Shown piece by piece: positions 46,088 to 54,758 of a stretch of 64,000 nucleotides of DNA. Numbering within the stretch: position 1 is the first letter of the stretch; each line of letters begins with the position of its first letter. The notes below the pieces were generated by a model that was not told where the DNA came from, did not search any database, and saw only the letters and a list, made by a program, of their open reading frames with translations. The stretch comes from Maribacter algarum (ex Lu et al. 2025) (nom. illeg.) (GTDB taxonomy: Bacteria; Bacteroidota; Bacteroidia; Flavobacteriales; Flavobacteriaceae), in assembly GCA_947495915.1 (NCBI GenBank), contig CANMAW010000001.1:1116001-1180000 (forward strand), written 5' to 3'. A program made the translations under genes and the position numbers.

Positions 46088-46474
46088 TTAATATTTTCGA
46101 TCTCTCCCGTATTTTTTGTTTTTTTTTGGTCCAGAATTTGCATAAGGGATATAGCTTTTATTTTTTTTCTTGCTTAATGTGCTTGCTAAAAACATAAGAG
46201 CACATATAATATCGACTGGTATCCATAATGATTTTTGAAAAAGATGAATCGCTGCTAAGGGGTTGAATAAGTAGGCGATTAGCGTAAATGAGCAAACTAG
46301 AAATGGTTCATTAAAGTTTTTACTTGCCATTATAATGGCACCTATACATATGCAAACACGTAAGAATTTGTAAAAAACTAATGGCAATGGAAAAACGGAA
46401 ATTATTAGAAGAAGGAAACAGATAATTGCTATGCAGCTATATAAGTTATTCTGAAAAATAAATTTCTTGGTCAT
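46088..46474 (-). CDS. DUF6804-like small membrane protein
   Basis: The 128-residue membrane protein (start at 46474, MTKKFIFQNNLYSCIAII) has four hydrophobic helices: IAIICFLLLIISVFPLPLVFY, RVCICIGAIIMA, FLVCSFTLIAYLFNPL and WIPVDIICALMFLAS. It ends in a basic tail (KKNKSYIPYANSGPKKNKK). FNPLAAIHLFQKSLWIPVD is a pattern typical of small DUF6804-type proteins. It is 22 bp upstream of the terB-like start and is the first gene of the five-gene operon. Confidence 0.65.
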   Translation of the reverse strand: MTKKFIFQNNLYSCIAIICFLLLIISVFPLPLVFYKFLRVCICIGAIIMASKNFNEPFLVCSFTLIAYLFNPLAAIHLFQKSLWIPVDIICALMFLASTLSKKKNKSYIPYANSGPKKNKKYGRDRKY

Positions 46475-46528
46475 TTTTTTGGTGGTTGTGTTTTGGTTTT
46501 TCAAACCTATTATAAAATATGCGGTATA

Positions 46529-46548
46529 CTTTACGGTAAACCGTAAAG
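46529..46548. promoter_or_regulatory. palindromic operator candidate between divergent genes
   Basis: CTTTACGGT mirrors ACCGTAAAG around AA (9-bp arms). It lies in the 118-bp gap between the divergent DUF6804 and EEP-nuclease genes. Its core TTACGG-N4-CCGTAA recurs at 47549 and in part at 48328. Confidence 0.55.
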
Positions 46549-46592
46549 CAAAAATTTATGAATGTCTAATTTCGTATTGAAATTCAATTGAC

Positions 46593-47405
46593 ATGACTAA
46601 AAAGTTACTATTCGCAATAGCACTTCTTTTCCAATTTAATATTCATGCACAGGAAAATGTTCAGCTGATCTCTTGGAATATCAGAGATTTTGGGCAGACC
46701 AAAAGCAGTGAAGAATTAGAACAAATTGCTGAAATAGTCAGGCATGCTGATATTGTAGCAATTCAAGAAGTAGTTGCAGGTTATGGTGGTGCGCAGGCTG
46801 TGGCAAAATTGTCAGATCTATTAAATAGAAAAGGAAGTAAATGGGACTATGTGATTAGTGAACCTACCAAGAGCTCTAAGTATGCAACAGAGCGCTATGC
46901 CTTTATATGGAAGACCAAAAATATCAAAATTAAAAACAGAGGGTTTTTAATAGAGGACTTAGAACTCTTGGTTGACCGAGAACCTTTCTTTCTTGATTTT
47001 TACTTAAAAGGTCAAAAGTTTTCGGTGATCAATTTTCATTCAAGGCCTCATGACAAAAATCCTGAAGCTGAAATTAAAGCGATAACTGATTATTTAGGCG
47101 AATCAGTTATTGAACACCCTATTATATTAGCTGGTGATTTTAATGTTGCAGAGCAAGATGAAGTCTTTGACGATTTAAAGAATTTAGGCTATAATGCCGC
47201 CCTTTCGAATAAGAAAACTACATTAAAACGTAAGTGTGATATCAATGGTTATCTCAATCATGCCATCGATAATATATTTTACTCTGATCAGGTCACAAAG
47301 TTAAAGGCGTACAGTATCGATTTTGTGCGCTTTTGTGAAAGTCTGCCGATGGCAAGAAATCTATCAGATCACCTACCTGTTTCGTTAAGATTTCAATTGA
47401 AGTAA
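46593..47405 (+). CDS. secreted endonuclease/exonuclease/phosphatase (DNase I-like)
   Basis: Exported EEP-superfamily phosphodiesterase of 270 residues (signal peptide MTKKLLFAIALLFQFNIHAQ). Active-site marks in order: ISWNIRDFG (Asn), IQEVVAG (catalytic Glu), a His-bearing strand VINFHSRPHDKN, LAGDFNVAEQDE (Asp/Asn) and LSDHLPVSL (final Asp-His pair). The fold covers DNase I, exonuclease III and sphingomyelinase-like enzymes; export and no lipid-binding insert suggest extracellular DNase activity, for instance for nutrient scavenging or biofilm turnover. Monocistronic and divergent from the terB-type operon. Confidence 0.88.
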   Translation: MTKKLLFAIALLFQFNIHAQENVQLISWNIRDFGQTKSSEELEQIAEIVRHADIVAIQEVVAGYGGAQAVAKLSDLLNRKGSKWDYVISEPTKSSKYATERYAFIWKTKNIKIKNRGFLIEDLELLVDREPFFLDFYLKGQKFSVINFHSRPHDKNPEAEIKAITDYLGESVIEHPIILAGDFNVAEQDEVFDDLKNLGYNAALSNKKTTLKRKCDINGYLNHAIDNIFYSDQVTKLKAYSIDFVRFCESLPMARNLSDHLPVSLRFQLK

Positions 47406-47548
47406 ACTTTAAAATAAAGACCAAACCCGCTTCGATCGATATCCCCCGAAATCTTTCTGTGCAGGCCGGTCTTACTCAATTAAAACGAGTATTGTTAATG
47501 GTCATTGGTTTTATACTTACAAATCTAACATTCGTGTAAGATTTATCA

Positions 47549-47564
47549 TTACGGGATTCCGTAA
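47549..47564. promoter_or_regulatory. TTACGG-N4-CCGTAA palindrome
   Basis: TTACGG and CCGTAA around GATT, between the convergent EEP nuclease and LuxR-type regulator. The 15-mer from 47550 recurs exactly at 48328 inside the kinase gene. The remaining 179-bp gap shows nothing else. Confidence 0.4.
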
Positions 47565-47584
47565 GTGGTAATAATTCATAAGAT

Positions 47585-48250
47585 TTATATGAGACCAAGG
47601 TCTTTTACAATCGCAACAAGGTGAATGGCATTGTTGGCGTTGAATTGTATGCGTAATTTGTTTAGGCGTTTTTCAATTGAACTTAAACTGGCCGGAGAGA
47701 TATCCTTTTTTTTGTACAAAGTGCTTATTTCATCTTGAGAAAGTCCTTCTGATAGGTGGGCTAGCAATGAAATGTCATAATCATCTACTTCAAGATCAGA
47801 ATTAGAACCAAAGGCATTCGAAACCTCAGAAGATAAATAACGTTCATTATTATATACCGAATGAATGGCTGCAGATAAGTTTTTGAGTCCGCTGCGGCTT
47901 TTACACACGTAGGCATTTATATGATGTTTCTCGAACAATCGGCGTACGCGTTGCAAGCGATCTTCCACCGAATAAACAATTACTTTAAGATTAGGGTATT
48001 CCATTCTGATTTTAGCTACTAAGTCTTCACCCGTAGTATAGCGCTGTGTGCGATGATCGGTCTTAAATGATAAATCGGAAATGATCAAATCAAATGGTAC
48101 TTCGTCTAACGTGGCGCGTTGTAATTTCAAATAGGCATCATCACAATACTGCACCTGGTACATATCAGTTATATTGATTTCTTGAAGTAGACTTTGTACT
48201 CCTTTGCTGATATCTTCCATGTCTTCCACTACCAAGACCTTTTTAAACAT
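47585..48250 (-). CDS. LuxR/NarL-like response regulator
   Basis: A 221-residue regulator. Receiver domain at about 1-130: VLVVEDMEDISKG at the N-terminus, phosphoacceptor Asp in FDLIISDLSF, and KVIVYSVEDRLQRVRR late in the domain. The C-terminal helix-turn-helix (ISLLAHLSEGLSQDEISTLYKKKDISPASLSSIEKRLNKL) is of a divergent LuxR type. It starts 3 bp after the stop of the TPR histidine kinase, so it is the cognate partner. Confidence 0.88.
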   Translation of the reverse strand: MFKKVLVVEDMEDISKGVQSLLQEINITDMYQVQYCDDAYLKLQRATLDEVPFDLIISDLSFKTDHRTQRYTTGEDLVAKIRMEYPNLKVIVYSVEDRLQRVRRLFEKHHINAYVCKSRSGLKNLSAAIHSVYNNERYLSSEVSNAFGSNSDLEVDDYDISLLAHLSEGLSQDEISTLYKKKDISPASLSSIEKRLNKLRIQFNANNAIHLVAIVKDLGLI

Positions 48251-48253
48251 ACG

Positions 48254-49918
48254 CTATACGATTATGGTTGCTTTGAATCCTTTATTAGTATTTGATTCAA
48301 AGCTAATCTTTCCATTAACAGAAGCAATACGGGATTCCGTAATCTGGAGTCCATTTTTATGTTTTAGTTCACTTCCAACGCCATTGTCGCTATAATTTAT
48401 TTGAACTTTCTTGCCATTTTTAGCAAAAACCAAGGCGACAGAGCTCGCTTGGCTATGTTTTTTCATATTGGTTAATAATTCCTGAAGTACCCGATAAATA
48501 GTTCTTTTTTTCATTTCAGCAACAGACTGCCAATTGATTTTTGAAAGGTTACGGGTTACGATTTGTACTTGGTTACTTTTAAAGCTAAAAAAGAGATCGT
48601 TTAAAAGGTTTTCAAAATTATCGGAAACATCTAAGGTGCGGTTCTCTCTAGAAATATCACGCGTTTTGTTGTAGATTTTTTCCATCTCATCAAGTAAGGG
48701 TCCGTTTTGCTCATTGCTACTTTCAAGAGCATTCATCACCTGATACAAATCGTTGGCAACTTCATCATGTACTTTTTTGGCAATACGCGTTTCCGTGTCA
48801 TATACCGCTACAATATTGGCTTGTTTTCTTCGGTATCTAAAAATGAAATACGAAGCTAAAAATAAGAGTAATGCCAGCACCAATAAAAATTGATAGCGTA
48901 GGCGCTTTTTAGATTCCTGTTCGTGCAATAGCTTACTGGCTTCAGCTTTCTTTTGTTCTTGCGCCACATTGAATTTGAGGTAAGCGTTTTTGTTAGAAGC
49001 AATTTGCTTGGCTGTGGCTATACTATCAGTTAAACGTTTATATTCTTTTGCGGTTGGATTTTCTTCCAGATTAATAAAAAGAGAAAGTGCATCTAATTTA
49101 AAGCTACTGCTATTGATGTTTTGGGCAAATTGAAGTGCTTTTTGAGCATAGTGTTTTGCTTTTTCCTGATCATTTTGTGCTAACCAATAATCCGATAAGT
49201 TGTGGTAGCTGGCATACATTCCATTCAAAAATCTCCCTTCCGTTCGAATCTTCAAGGCGCTCTCAAGATTTTCTAAGGCTTCCGTACTTCCTAATTTCAT
49301 TTGTACGGCACCAATATTATCTAATACCAGTGCAAGCTGTGAAGGTTTATTGGCTTTTTGTGCTTTATTTAAGGATAATTGATAGGCCTTTAGCGCTAAT
49401 TCATATTTCTCAGCGCTTTTATAAATATTGGCTTTATTATTTAAAATTATGATGCTGTCTTTAAGTTTGTTGGTAATGGCTAACCCTTTTTCAAAGGCTT
49501 CAAGTGCGGCGTTTTCATTGTTAGAAGCTCTATATATTCTACCCAAGGTATTATAGAGTCCGACTTGCGCATTGATTAAAGTATCTTTATGTTTTAGTTT
49601 TGCAATAAGATCTAAGGCTTCGACAATATAATTTTCGCTATCATAGTTGTTTCCTATTTTGAATTCACCAATTGCTAAAAGCCTCAAATCAGAAATGGCA
49701 GCTAAAGTATCATGGTTTGCTAAATCGGTTATTTTTTTACGATTATAAAAGTTCATGCCTGCAGAAAGACTTTCGGGCTGTTCCGGATTTAATATAGCAT
49801 TATAATGATAATGGATGGAATCATACGAAGTTTGTGAAACTAAAGTGTTTGGAACGCAGCATGCTATGACTAAAACAAAAACATGCAAAAAGAGGAATGA
49901 ATACTGCTGGTATTTCAT
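48254..49918 (-). CDS. TPR-containing membrane sensor histidine kinase
   Basis: 554-residue kinase: signal/anchor (FLFLHVFVLVIACCVPNTLVS), periplasmic TPR array at about residues 60-330 (NENAALEAFEKGLAITNKL, KYELALKAYQLSLNKA), one transmembrane helix (FLLVLALLLFLASYFIF), a HisKA_3-type dimerisation helix with the phosphoacceptor His in KKVHDEVANDLYQ, and a C-terminal HATPase (DNGVGSELKHKNGLQ). This is the usual Bacteroidota TPR kinase paired with a LuxR-type regulator. It follows a tiny lipoprotein gene by 27 bp and may be co-transcribed with it. Confidence 0.9.
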   Translation of the reverse strand: MKYQQYSFLFLHVFVLVIACCVPNTLVSQTSYDSIHYHYNAILNPEQPESLSAGMNFYNRKKITDLANHDTLAAISDLRLLAIGEFKIGNNYDSENYIVEALDLIAKLKHKDTLINAQVGLYNTLGRIYRASNNENAALEAFEKGLAITNKLKDSIIILNNKANIYKSAEKYELALKAYQLSLNKAQKANKPSQLALVLDNIGAVQMKLGSTEALENLESALKIRTEGRFLNGMYASYHNLSDYWLAQNDQEKAKHYAQKALQFAQNINSSSFKLDALSLFINLEENPTAKEYKRLTDSIATAKQIASNKNAYLKFNVAQEQKKAEASKLLHEQESKKRLRYQFLLVLALLLFLASYFIFRYRRKQANIVAVYDTETRIAKKVHDEVANDLYQVMNALESSNEQNGPLLDEMEKIYNKTRDISRENRTLDVSDNFENLLNDLFFSFKSNQVQIVTRNLSKINWQSVAEMKKRTIYRVLQELLTNMKKHSQASSVALVFAKNGKKVQINYSDNGVGSELKHKNGLQITESRIASVNGKISFESNTNKGFKATIIV

Positions 49919-49945
49919 TCCCCTAATGTAAAAACAAATTATAAA

Positions 49946-50101
49946 TTAATTGCCAGGAGGTGGAGGAGGAGGTGGAATTTCTTGACCATCTCCACAACAA
50001 GCTTCTATTTCCATTGGATTTTCAGAAATTTCTTCTACTGTGCATGAAAAAAAGGACACACTTAGAACTACTATAAAAACTGATAAAATTATTTTCTTCA
50101 T
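49946..50101 (-). CDS. tiny proline-tailed lipoprotein
   Basis: A 51-residue frame with a clean lipoprotein signal MKKIILSVFIVVLSVSFFSC, a short acidic segment with an adjacent Cys pair (IEACCGDGQE), and a C-terminal run of seven prolines ending in GN. It is upstream of the histidine kinase gene in the same direction. No family is recognised. The signal peptide and lipobox make a real gene likely. It may feed a signal to the kinase or be an unrelated envelope lipoprotein. Confidence 0.68.
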   Translation of the reverse strand: MKKIILSVFIVVLSVSFFSCTVEEISENPMEIEACCGDGQEIPPPPPPPGN

Positions 50102-50476
50102 TTCTATGTTATTTTTGGACATGCCAATGGCTGTCCGAATTAGAATTCAGTGATTGAAGCGATGTATAATCGCGTTGAAAATGAAGAGACGTCTCTCTTG
50201 TTTTGAGAAGAAAATTCTAAATGTGACGGCTTTTACACTACTTCTCAATCGTGTAATCGCTGACACATCTAGAGTCAAAATCGAATGACTTTCTAGAATA
50301 ACTATGGTAGCAAATCATAGTGTAATCCATTCGAGAGACAAATCAATTGAATTTATTAAAAACCGCTACAGACAGAGCCTTGACTTGTTTTGGACATTTT
50401 TTGGACACCAATGATATAGGGTGTTCTGAAATGATTTTGTAGTTTTAAAACAGTTTAAAGAAAGCTTTTTACGTTA
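50102..50476. promoter_or_regulatory. divergent regulatory region with repeated TTTTGGACA boxes
   Basis: 375 bp without a gene. TTTTGGACA occurs at 50113-50121, 50388-50396 and 50399-50407; the last two are 11 bp apart, one helical turn. The first is followed by a hairpin (GGACA...TGTCC, 50117-50136, enclosing GCC-AAT-GGC). AGAGACGTCTCT (50185-50196) is a perfect 12-bp palindrome. These look like binding sites controlling both the lipoprotein/kinase operon and the divergent HTH gene. Confidence 0.55.
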
Positions 50477-51172
50477 ATGAAAAATGATTTGATTGAGAAG
50501 GTTGTTAAAGAAGTGCATGAAACGGCAACTGCGAACATTGCCTCAGATTCCAAATATGCACTTTCGCGATATGTTGAGCAACATACTACCTTAAGCTATA
50601 AAACGGTGCAACGAGCATTTGATAAATATGTCAATGGCCAAAAAGAGATTGGTCGGCCTTCTGAAGAAACAATAAATATTTTATGTGTATTCTTAGAGTA
50701 TGATGATTATGCGGATTTTGTAAAAAAAAACAGGTCATCTAAGAAGTTTAAATGGCCAGTTGTTATCGGAATGAGTCTACTTTTTGGTGCTGTTTGTTTG
50801 TTGCTTTATTCTAATTATCCCTTTGATAAAAATTCTGACCTTTCTAGTTCTAATTGTATGATATGGAAAGAAACCCAATATGTAGAGACGAGCTGTAAGA
50901 GTCAAATTGGTTTAAATGTAGAGCAGTATGATGCCATTAAAATGGCAAACTTTAAAAGGGTGGATGTTTCATTAACTACTGAATTTTTTGAAGAAGAAAC
51001 TGAAAAGCCTTTGATTTGGTATTACAAAACGAAAGACAATACCATAGAATATTTTACAGCTCCAGGCGAACATCCCATTCATAAGAAAACACTCAAAGCA
51101 ATTACGAAATACATTATTGAAAAGGAGGTACCTAAACATACCAATCAGGCTGACTCATTTCTTGGGAATTAA
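50477..51172 (+). CDS. membrane-anchored DNA-binding-like protein
   Basis: The N-terminal half of this 231-residue protein has HTH character (YALSRYVEQHTTLSYKTVQRAFDKY, residues 27-51, then GRPSEETINILCVFLEY). A single transmembrane helix (WPVVIGMSLLFGAVCLLLY, about 93-111) leads to an extracytoplasmic domain with Cys127 and Cys140 that could form a disulfide (NCMIW ... VETSC). The topology is ToxR-like: cytoplasmic DNA-binding half, periplasmic sensing half. It is divergent from the tiny lipoprotein and kinase operon; TTTTGGACA boxes lie right upstream. No named family. Confidence 0.7.
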   Translation: MKNDLIEKVVKEVHETATANIASDSKYALSRYVEQHTTLSYKTVQRAFDKYVNGQKEIGRPSEETINILCVFLEYDDYADFVKKNRSSKKFKWPVVIGMSLLFGAVCLLLYSNYPFDKNSDLSSSNCMIWKETQYVETSCKSQIGLNVEQYDAIKMANFKRVDVSLTTEFFEEETEKPLIWYYKTKDNTIEYFTAPGEHPIHKKTLKAITKYIIEKEVPKHTNQADSFLGN

Positions 51173-51189
51173 TATCCAGAATTACAGTA

Positions 51190-52062
51190 TTACTTCCCCC
51201 GCAACTGATCAACTTCCTTTTGAAAAAATGACTGTAGCCGATGGCTACCAAAACGTGGAGCAATGGCATCTTCGGCCCGGAGGGTTAAGAAAAACTCATA
51301 AGGCCCATAGGTTTTTGAACTGGTAAACGTACGCAATAGCCAAATAATACCTTTTCGCAATAGGTGCGGAAGGTGTATAATATGAATAGGTTTGCCATAG
51401 GCTAAAAGGGCGGCTTGAGCTACTTCGTTTTGCGTAAGAATATCGGGACCTCCGATGTTGATTTCTGTGGATGTTGAAGCGATGGCATCAACACAGGCAA
51501 TGGCTAAGTCAGCACCATGAATGGGATTGATTTTCTTTTCCCCATTACCAAAAAGATATATTTTTCCTTTTTCTGCCATTTGAAGAAAATCTTTCATATC
51601 AGAAAAGAATCCGTTAGGGCGAATAATGCAGTACGATAATCCGGAAGCTTTTAAGGCATCGACAAAGGCTTCTTTGGCTTCCATGATTTTGAGGTTGCGG
51701 TGTAGGTCTCCGTTTAACGCAGCAATATAAATGAACTTTTGAACACCTTCTTTTTTTGCTGCATTCAAAAGGTTGAGATTGCCTTGGTAATCTACATCCA
51801 TATAGGTGAGTCCGTCTTTCTGGCGGGTGATCCCCACCGTAGAAATAACGGTAGTTACCCCTTCAAAATGGGGTGTTAAGGTATTGGGTTGCGTCAATTC
51901 TGCTGGTATTAGGGTGGAATATATAGACTGCAGCATCGCAGCTTTTTTCGTATTACGAACCAATAATTTAGTTTTGATTTTTCGGGTTTGTAATTCTTTG
52001 GCAATATAACTGCCCAAGTACCCCGTGGCACCTGCTAGTAAAACCATGTTTGTATGATTCAT
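51190..52062 (-). CDS. atypical SDR / NAD(P)H-binding (NmrA-like) protein
   Basis: The 290-residue protein has an N-terminal dinucleotide motif LAGATGYLGSYIAKEL, a second conserved block FIYIAALNGDLHRNL, and SGLSYCIIRPNGFFSDM. It belongs to the extended/atypical SDR group (NmrA, TMR type), where the Tyr of YxxxK is often absent. The C-terminal region (GKPIHIIHLPHLLRKGIIWLLRTF) is amphipathic and may lie on the membrane, as in related chlorophyll/ubiquinone-associated NmrA proteins. It lies 12 bp downstream of the adjacent serine hydrolase, in the same direction. Confidence 0.83.
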   Translation of the reverse strand: MNHTNMVLLAGATGYLGSYIAKELQTRKIKTKLLVRNTKKAAMLQSIYSTLIPAELTQPNTLTPHFEGVTTVISTVGITRQKDGLTYMDVDYQGNLNLLNAAKKEGVQKFIYIAALNGDLHRNLKIMEAKEAFVDALKASGLSYCIIRPNGFFSDMKDFLQMAEKGKIYLFGNGEKKINPIHGADLAIACVDAIASTSTEINIGGPDILTQNEVAQAALLAYGKPIHIIHLPHLLRKGIIWLLRTFTSSKTYGPYEFFLTLRAEDAIAPRFGSHRLQSFFQKEVDQLRGK

Positions 52063-52074
52063 TGTTGTTGTTTT

Positions 52075-53220
52075 TTATTTAGATTGTTTTATCACAGCCA
52101 ACACCTGCATAAGAAAGGCTACGTGTTTACGCTGATAGTCAGTTTGGTTAAAGGTGCCTGTGAAGTAAAGCTCTAGTTCTTTGCAGTAATACATAAAAGA
52201 GCCTGTGGTACCCGAGTGACCTATAAGTGTTAATCGCTCAAAATCAGGATTGATTTTTTTCAAATCTAGCTTGCGTAACCCGTAGCCATACGATAATCCG
52301 AAGGATTCCTCTGTCCACTGTTGCATGGCGCGCAATCCTTTTTTAGAGATCAGTTTTTCTTCAAATAAGGCGTTATGAAATTTGAGCAAATCTTGGGCGG
52401 TAGTTGCTAATCCGCCACCAGCCCAATCGGCACTTAAACTTTTGAAAGCACTAATTTCTACATCGTTGATAAATACTTCTGCTATTTTTTTTGTGCTGCT
52501 ATCTGTAGGTTTTGATCGTAGGTGCATATAGGTCTGCTTCATTTGCAGGGGCGCAAAAATCTTTTCGTGGTAGACGTCATGAAGGGGCTTGCCTGTGAGT
52601 TCTTCAATCAATAATCCCAATAGCACATATTCGGTATCGGAATAGTGGTAGCCGTCACCCGGGGGAAAGTGAGGCAATAATTTTGTTTTGGCAAACTGCA
52701 GCGTTTCTAAAGGTTGCCAAAATCGCTCGGCATCGATAAATAGGAGTTCCATAAATGAGGCCCCCGTTGTAGGTGTATCCACAAAATAGTCCGGTAACCC
52801 TGAGGTGTGTTGCAAGAGCTGTTTGATGCGAATCTCGTTCGAATAGTCTGTACCTTGGTAATTGTGTAGTCCGTTCATAATTTCCGAAGAAAGATATTCT
52901 GATAGGCGATCTTCAACGTCGAGTTTGCCTTCTTCTTGTAATATCATAATGAGGGTGGCCGTTACGGTCTTTGCAACGCTGGTTGACAAAAACGGATTCG
53001 CATTCGTGACTTTTGTGCCGTTTTGAAAATGACCTTTGGTGAAATTCCAATTAATACCCAAAGCATCAGAGTACACCGTCAAAAAAGCATGATGTACATA
53101 GGGCTCTTGCAGATGTTGGGTAAGGAGATGATCTACTTCTTTGGCTGCGGTGGTATACTGCTGCGCAAAGGTAAAACTGTATATAAAAAAGCTAAAAATA
53201 AGACTGATGGTGAATTTCAT
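52075..53220 (-). CDS. class-C beta-lactamase-like serine hydrolase
   Basis: Exported protein of 381 residues (signal peptide MKFTISLIFSFFIYSFTFAQ). The serine nucleophile sits in STSVAKTVTATL (SxxK). The second motif reads YSDTEY where class C enzymes have YxN, and the KTG-like motif reads HSGTTG. This motif set is normal for esterase/D-aminopeptidase members rather than true beta-lactamases. Substrate unknown. It shares fold but little sequence with the serine hydrolase directly upstream at 53.3-54.5 kb. Confidence 0.85.
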   Translation of the reverse strand: MKFTISLIFSFFIYSFTFAQQYTTAAKEVDHLLTQHLQEPYVHHAFLTVYSDALGINWNFTKGHFQNGTKVTNANPFLSTSVAKTVTATLIMILQEEGKLDVEDRLSEYLSSEIMNGLHNYQGTDYSNEIRIKQLLQHTSGLPDYFVDTPTTGASFMELLFIDAERFWQPLETLQFAKTKLLPHFPPGDGYHYSDTEYVLLGLLIEELTGKPLHDVYHEKIFAPLQMKQTYMHLRSKPTDSSTKKIAEVFINDVEISAFKSLSADWAGGGLATTAQDLLKFHNALFEEKLISKKGLRAMQQWTEESFGLSYGYGLRKLDLKKINPDFERLTLIGHSGTTGSFMYYCKELELYFTGTFNQTDYQRKHVAFLMQVLAVIKQSK

Positions 53221-53291
53221 ATTTATTGTTTTTACTGTAAAAGCATGCTAATGTACCCTTGTTTGCCAAGGTTTGCGATTGGTTTTATCAC

Positions 53292-54548
53292 TTAGTTGCT
53301 GGCAATAAAGGCTTCGACACCTTCTTTGATTTTTTGTTTGGTCTGTTCCCAACTGGTTTCGTTTTCGTAAAAGGTACCATCCATATTAGTAGCCACGATA
53401 AATCCGTAAGAACCATCTGCTGCAATTTCCATATGTGAAGAAAACCCTAGGTCATTACCACCATGCATCCATTTTCCCTTGTTCAAATACCAAAATAGGC
53501 CGTGATTTTCAGCAAATTCTTGAGGTACAATAGCATTCGCTAACTGTGGTGTAAAAAGTAGTTGATAGTATGATGCATCAAACAGGGTAGTTGATGTACC
53601 GGCAATTCCTTTAGTCATATCAAGCAAATATTTGCCTAAATCTTCATTGGTAGCATGCATGCTGCCTTCTGGGCAACCGTGGTTTCCGTAAAATGGAAAA
53701 GCTGTTTCTTTGTTGAAGTAGGGGGTCGCCATTCGGTTTAAATCCACTTCTAAAATATTGAAGCTAGAGGTATGCATCTGAAGAGGATTTAAAATATAGG
53801 TGGTGACATAATCATCAAAAGAAACCCCTGAGGTATACTCAATAATATAACCCATCAAATCAGTAGCGGTATTAGAATAGGCCCATGTGCTGCCTGGTGC
53901 AGCATCAATGTAGCTATTTGCACTATATAAGTCACCATCAGTCAAGAAATATTCTCCCAAATAATCAGCCAACGAAACTGGGGTGCCACTTTCTATACCA
54001 ATGGCTTCTTGTAATAAAGTGCCCCCTGGGGTGTTAATATTTTGACCTGGTAAAAAGAAGTAATTCATAGGTAGGTAGTATTCTAAATTGTCAACGATAC
54101 CCGAAGTATGCGTGATCAAATGCTTGATTTTAATTTCGGCATCGGGTCGTTTTAGATTAACAATGTCAATAGGAAGCACCTCATTGATAGGCGTTTCTAA
54201 AGTGAATAGTTCTTGCTCTAGGGCTTTGGCTACTGCTGCACCTACAAATGTTTTACTAATAGAAGCAATACCGGTTATGGTTTGATTGGTATAGGCTTCG
54301 TTATCTGCGATATGGGCTAATCCTACGGCATTTTGATAGACCAGTTCACCATCTTTTACAATGCTTATTGCCATACCTGGTAGTGGGCTGGTTTGTGTTA
54401 AATCTTCGAAATAAGAAGTGAGCGCCGTCGCAGTCATGTTGTCTGTAGGTTCAGGTACCATAGCTAGGCCGTTGTCATCACTAGAACATGAGGTGAGTAC
54501 CATGGCGTTAAGAAGAAGTAATGCGATAATTTTAAATAAAGTTGTCAT
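53292..54548 (-). CDS. class-C beta-lactamase-like serine hydrolase lipoprotein
   Basis: Lipoprotein of 418 residues (lipobox in LLNAMVLTSC). Catalytic motifs: SISK in GIASISKTFVGAA, YSN in WAYSNTATDLMGYI, and HGGND as the third box. The N-terminal part TALTSYFEDLTQTSPLPGMAISIV is the usual Beta-lactamase entry segment. Probably an esterase or peptidase at the outer membrane. Together with the downstream hydrolase and the NmrA-like gene it forms a minus-strand run, but the 71-bp gap between the two hydrolases allows separate promoters. Confidence 0.87.
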   Translation of the reverse strand: MTTLFKIIALLLLNAMVLTSCSSDDNGLAMVPEPTDNMTATALTSYFEDLTQTSPLPGMAISIVKDGELVYQNAVGLAHIADNEAYTNQTITGIASISKTFVGAAVAKALEQELFTLETPINEVLPIDIVNLKRPDAEIKIKHLITHTSGIVDNLEYYLPMNYFFLPGQNINTPGGTLLQEAIGIESGTPVSLADYLGEYFLTDGDLYSANSYIDAAPGSTWAYSNTATDLMGYIIEYTSGVSFDDYVTTYILNPLQMHTSSFNILEVDLNRMATPYFNKETAFPFYGNHGCPEGSMHATNEDLGKYLLDMTKGIAGTSTTLFDASYYQLLFTPQLANAIVPQEFAENHGLFWYLNKGKWMHGGNDLGFSSHMEIAADGSYGFIVATNMDGTFYENETSWEQTKQKIKEGVEAFIASN

Positions 54549-54758
54549 AATTGCTTGTTTATTAATTGATTTTAACTAATTGATGTGGCAAATATGAAGC
54601 AGAACGCCGCGCCAAACGCCCGTAGTTATGAAACCGAACTTTTTTGGTGAGATGTAGTACTTTTTGCCGTAGGCATGTGGTGTTATTGTTTAAAAAAAAC
54701 AGCGCTGTGGTATCTAAAAGAATCAGTACATTGTAATAATCAATTCAAACGGTAGTAT

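Noticed and set aside
52075-54548. Antibiotic-resistance beta-lactamases
   Set aside because: Motifs SxxK, YSD/YSN and HSG/HGG fit broad-family esterases/peptidases; nothing indicates true AmpC-type activity.
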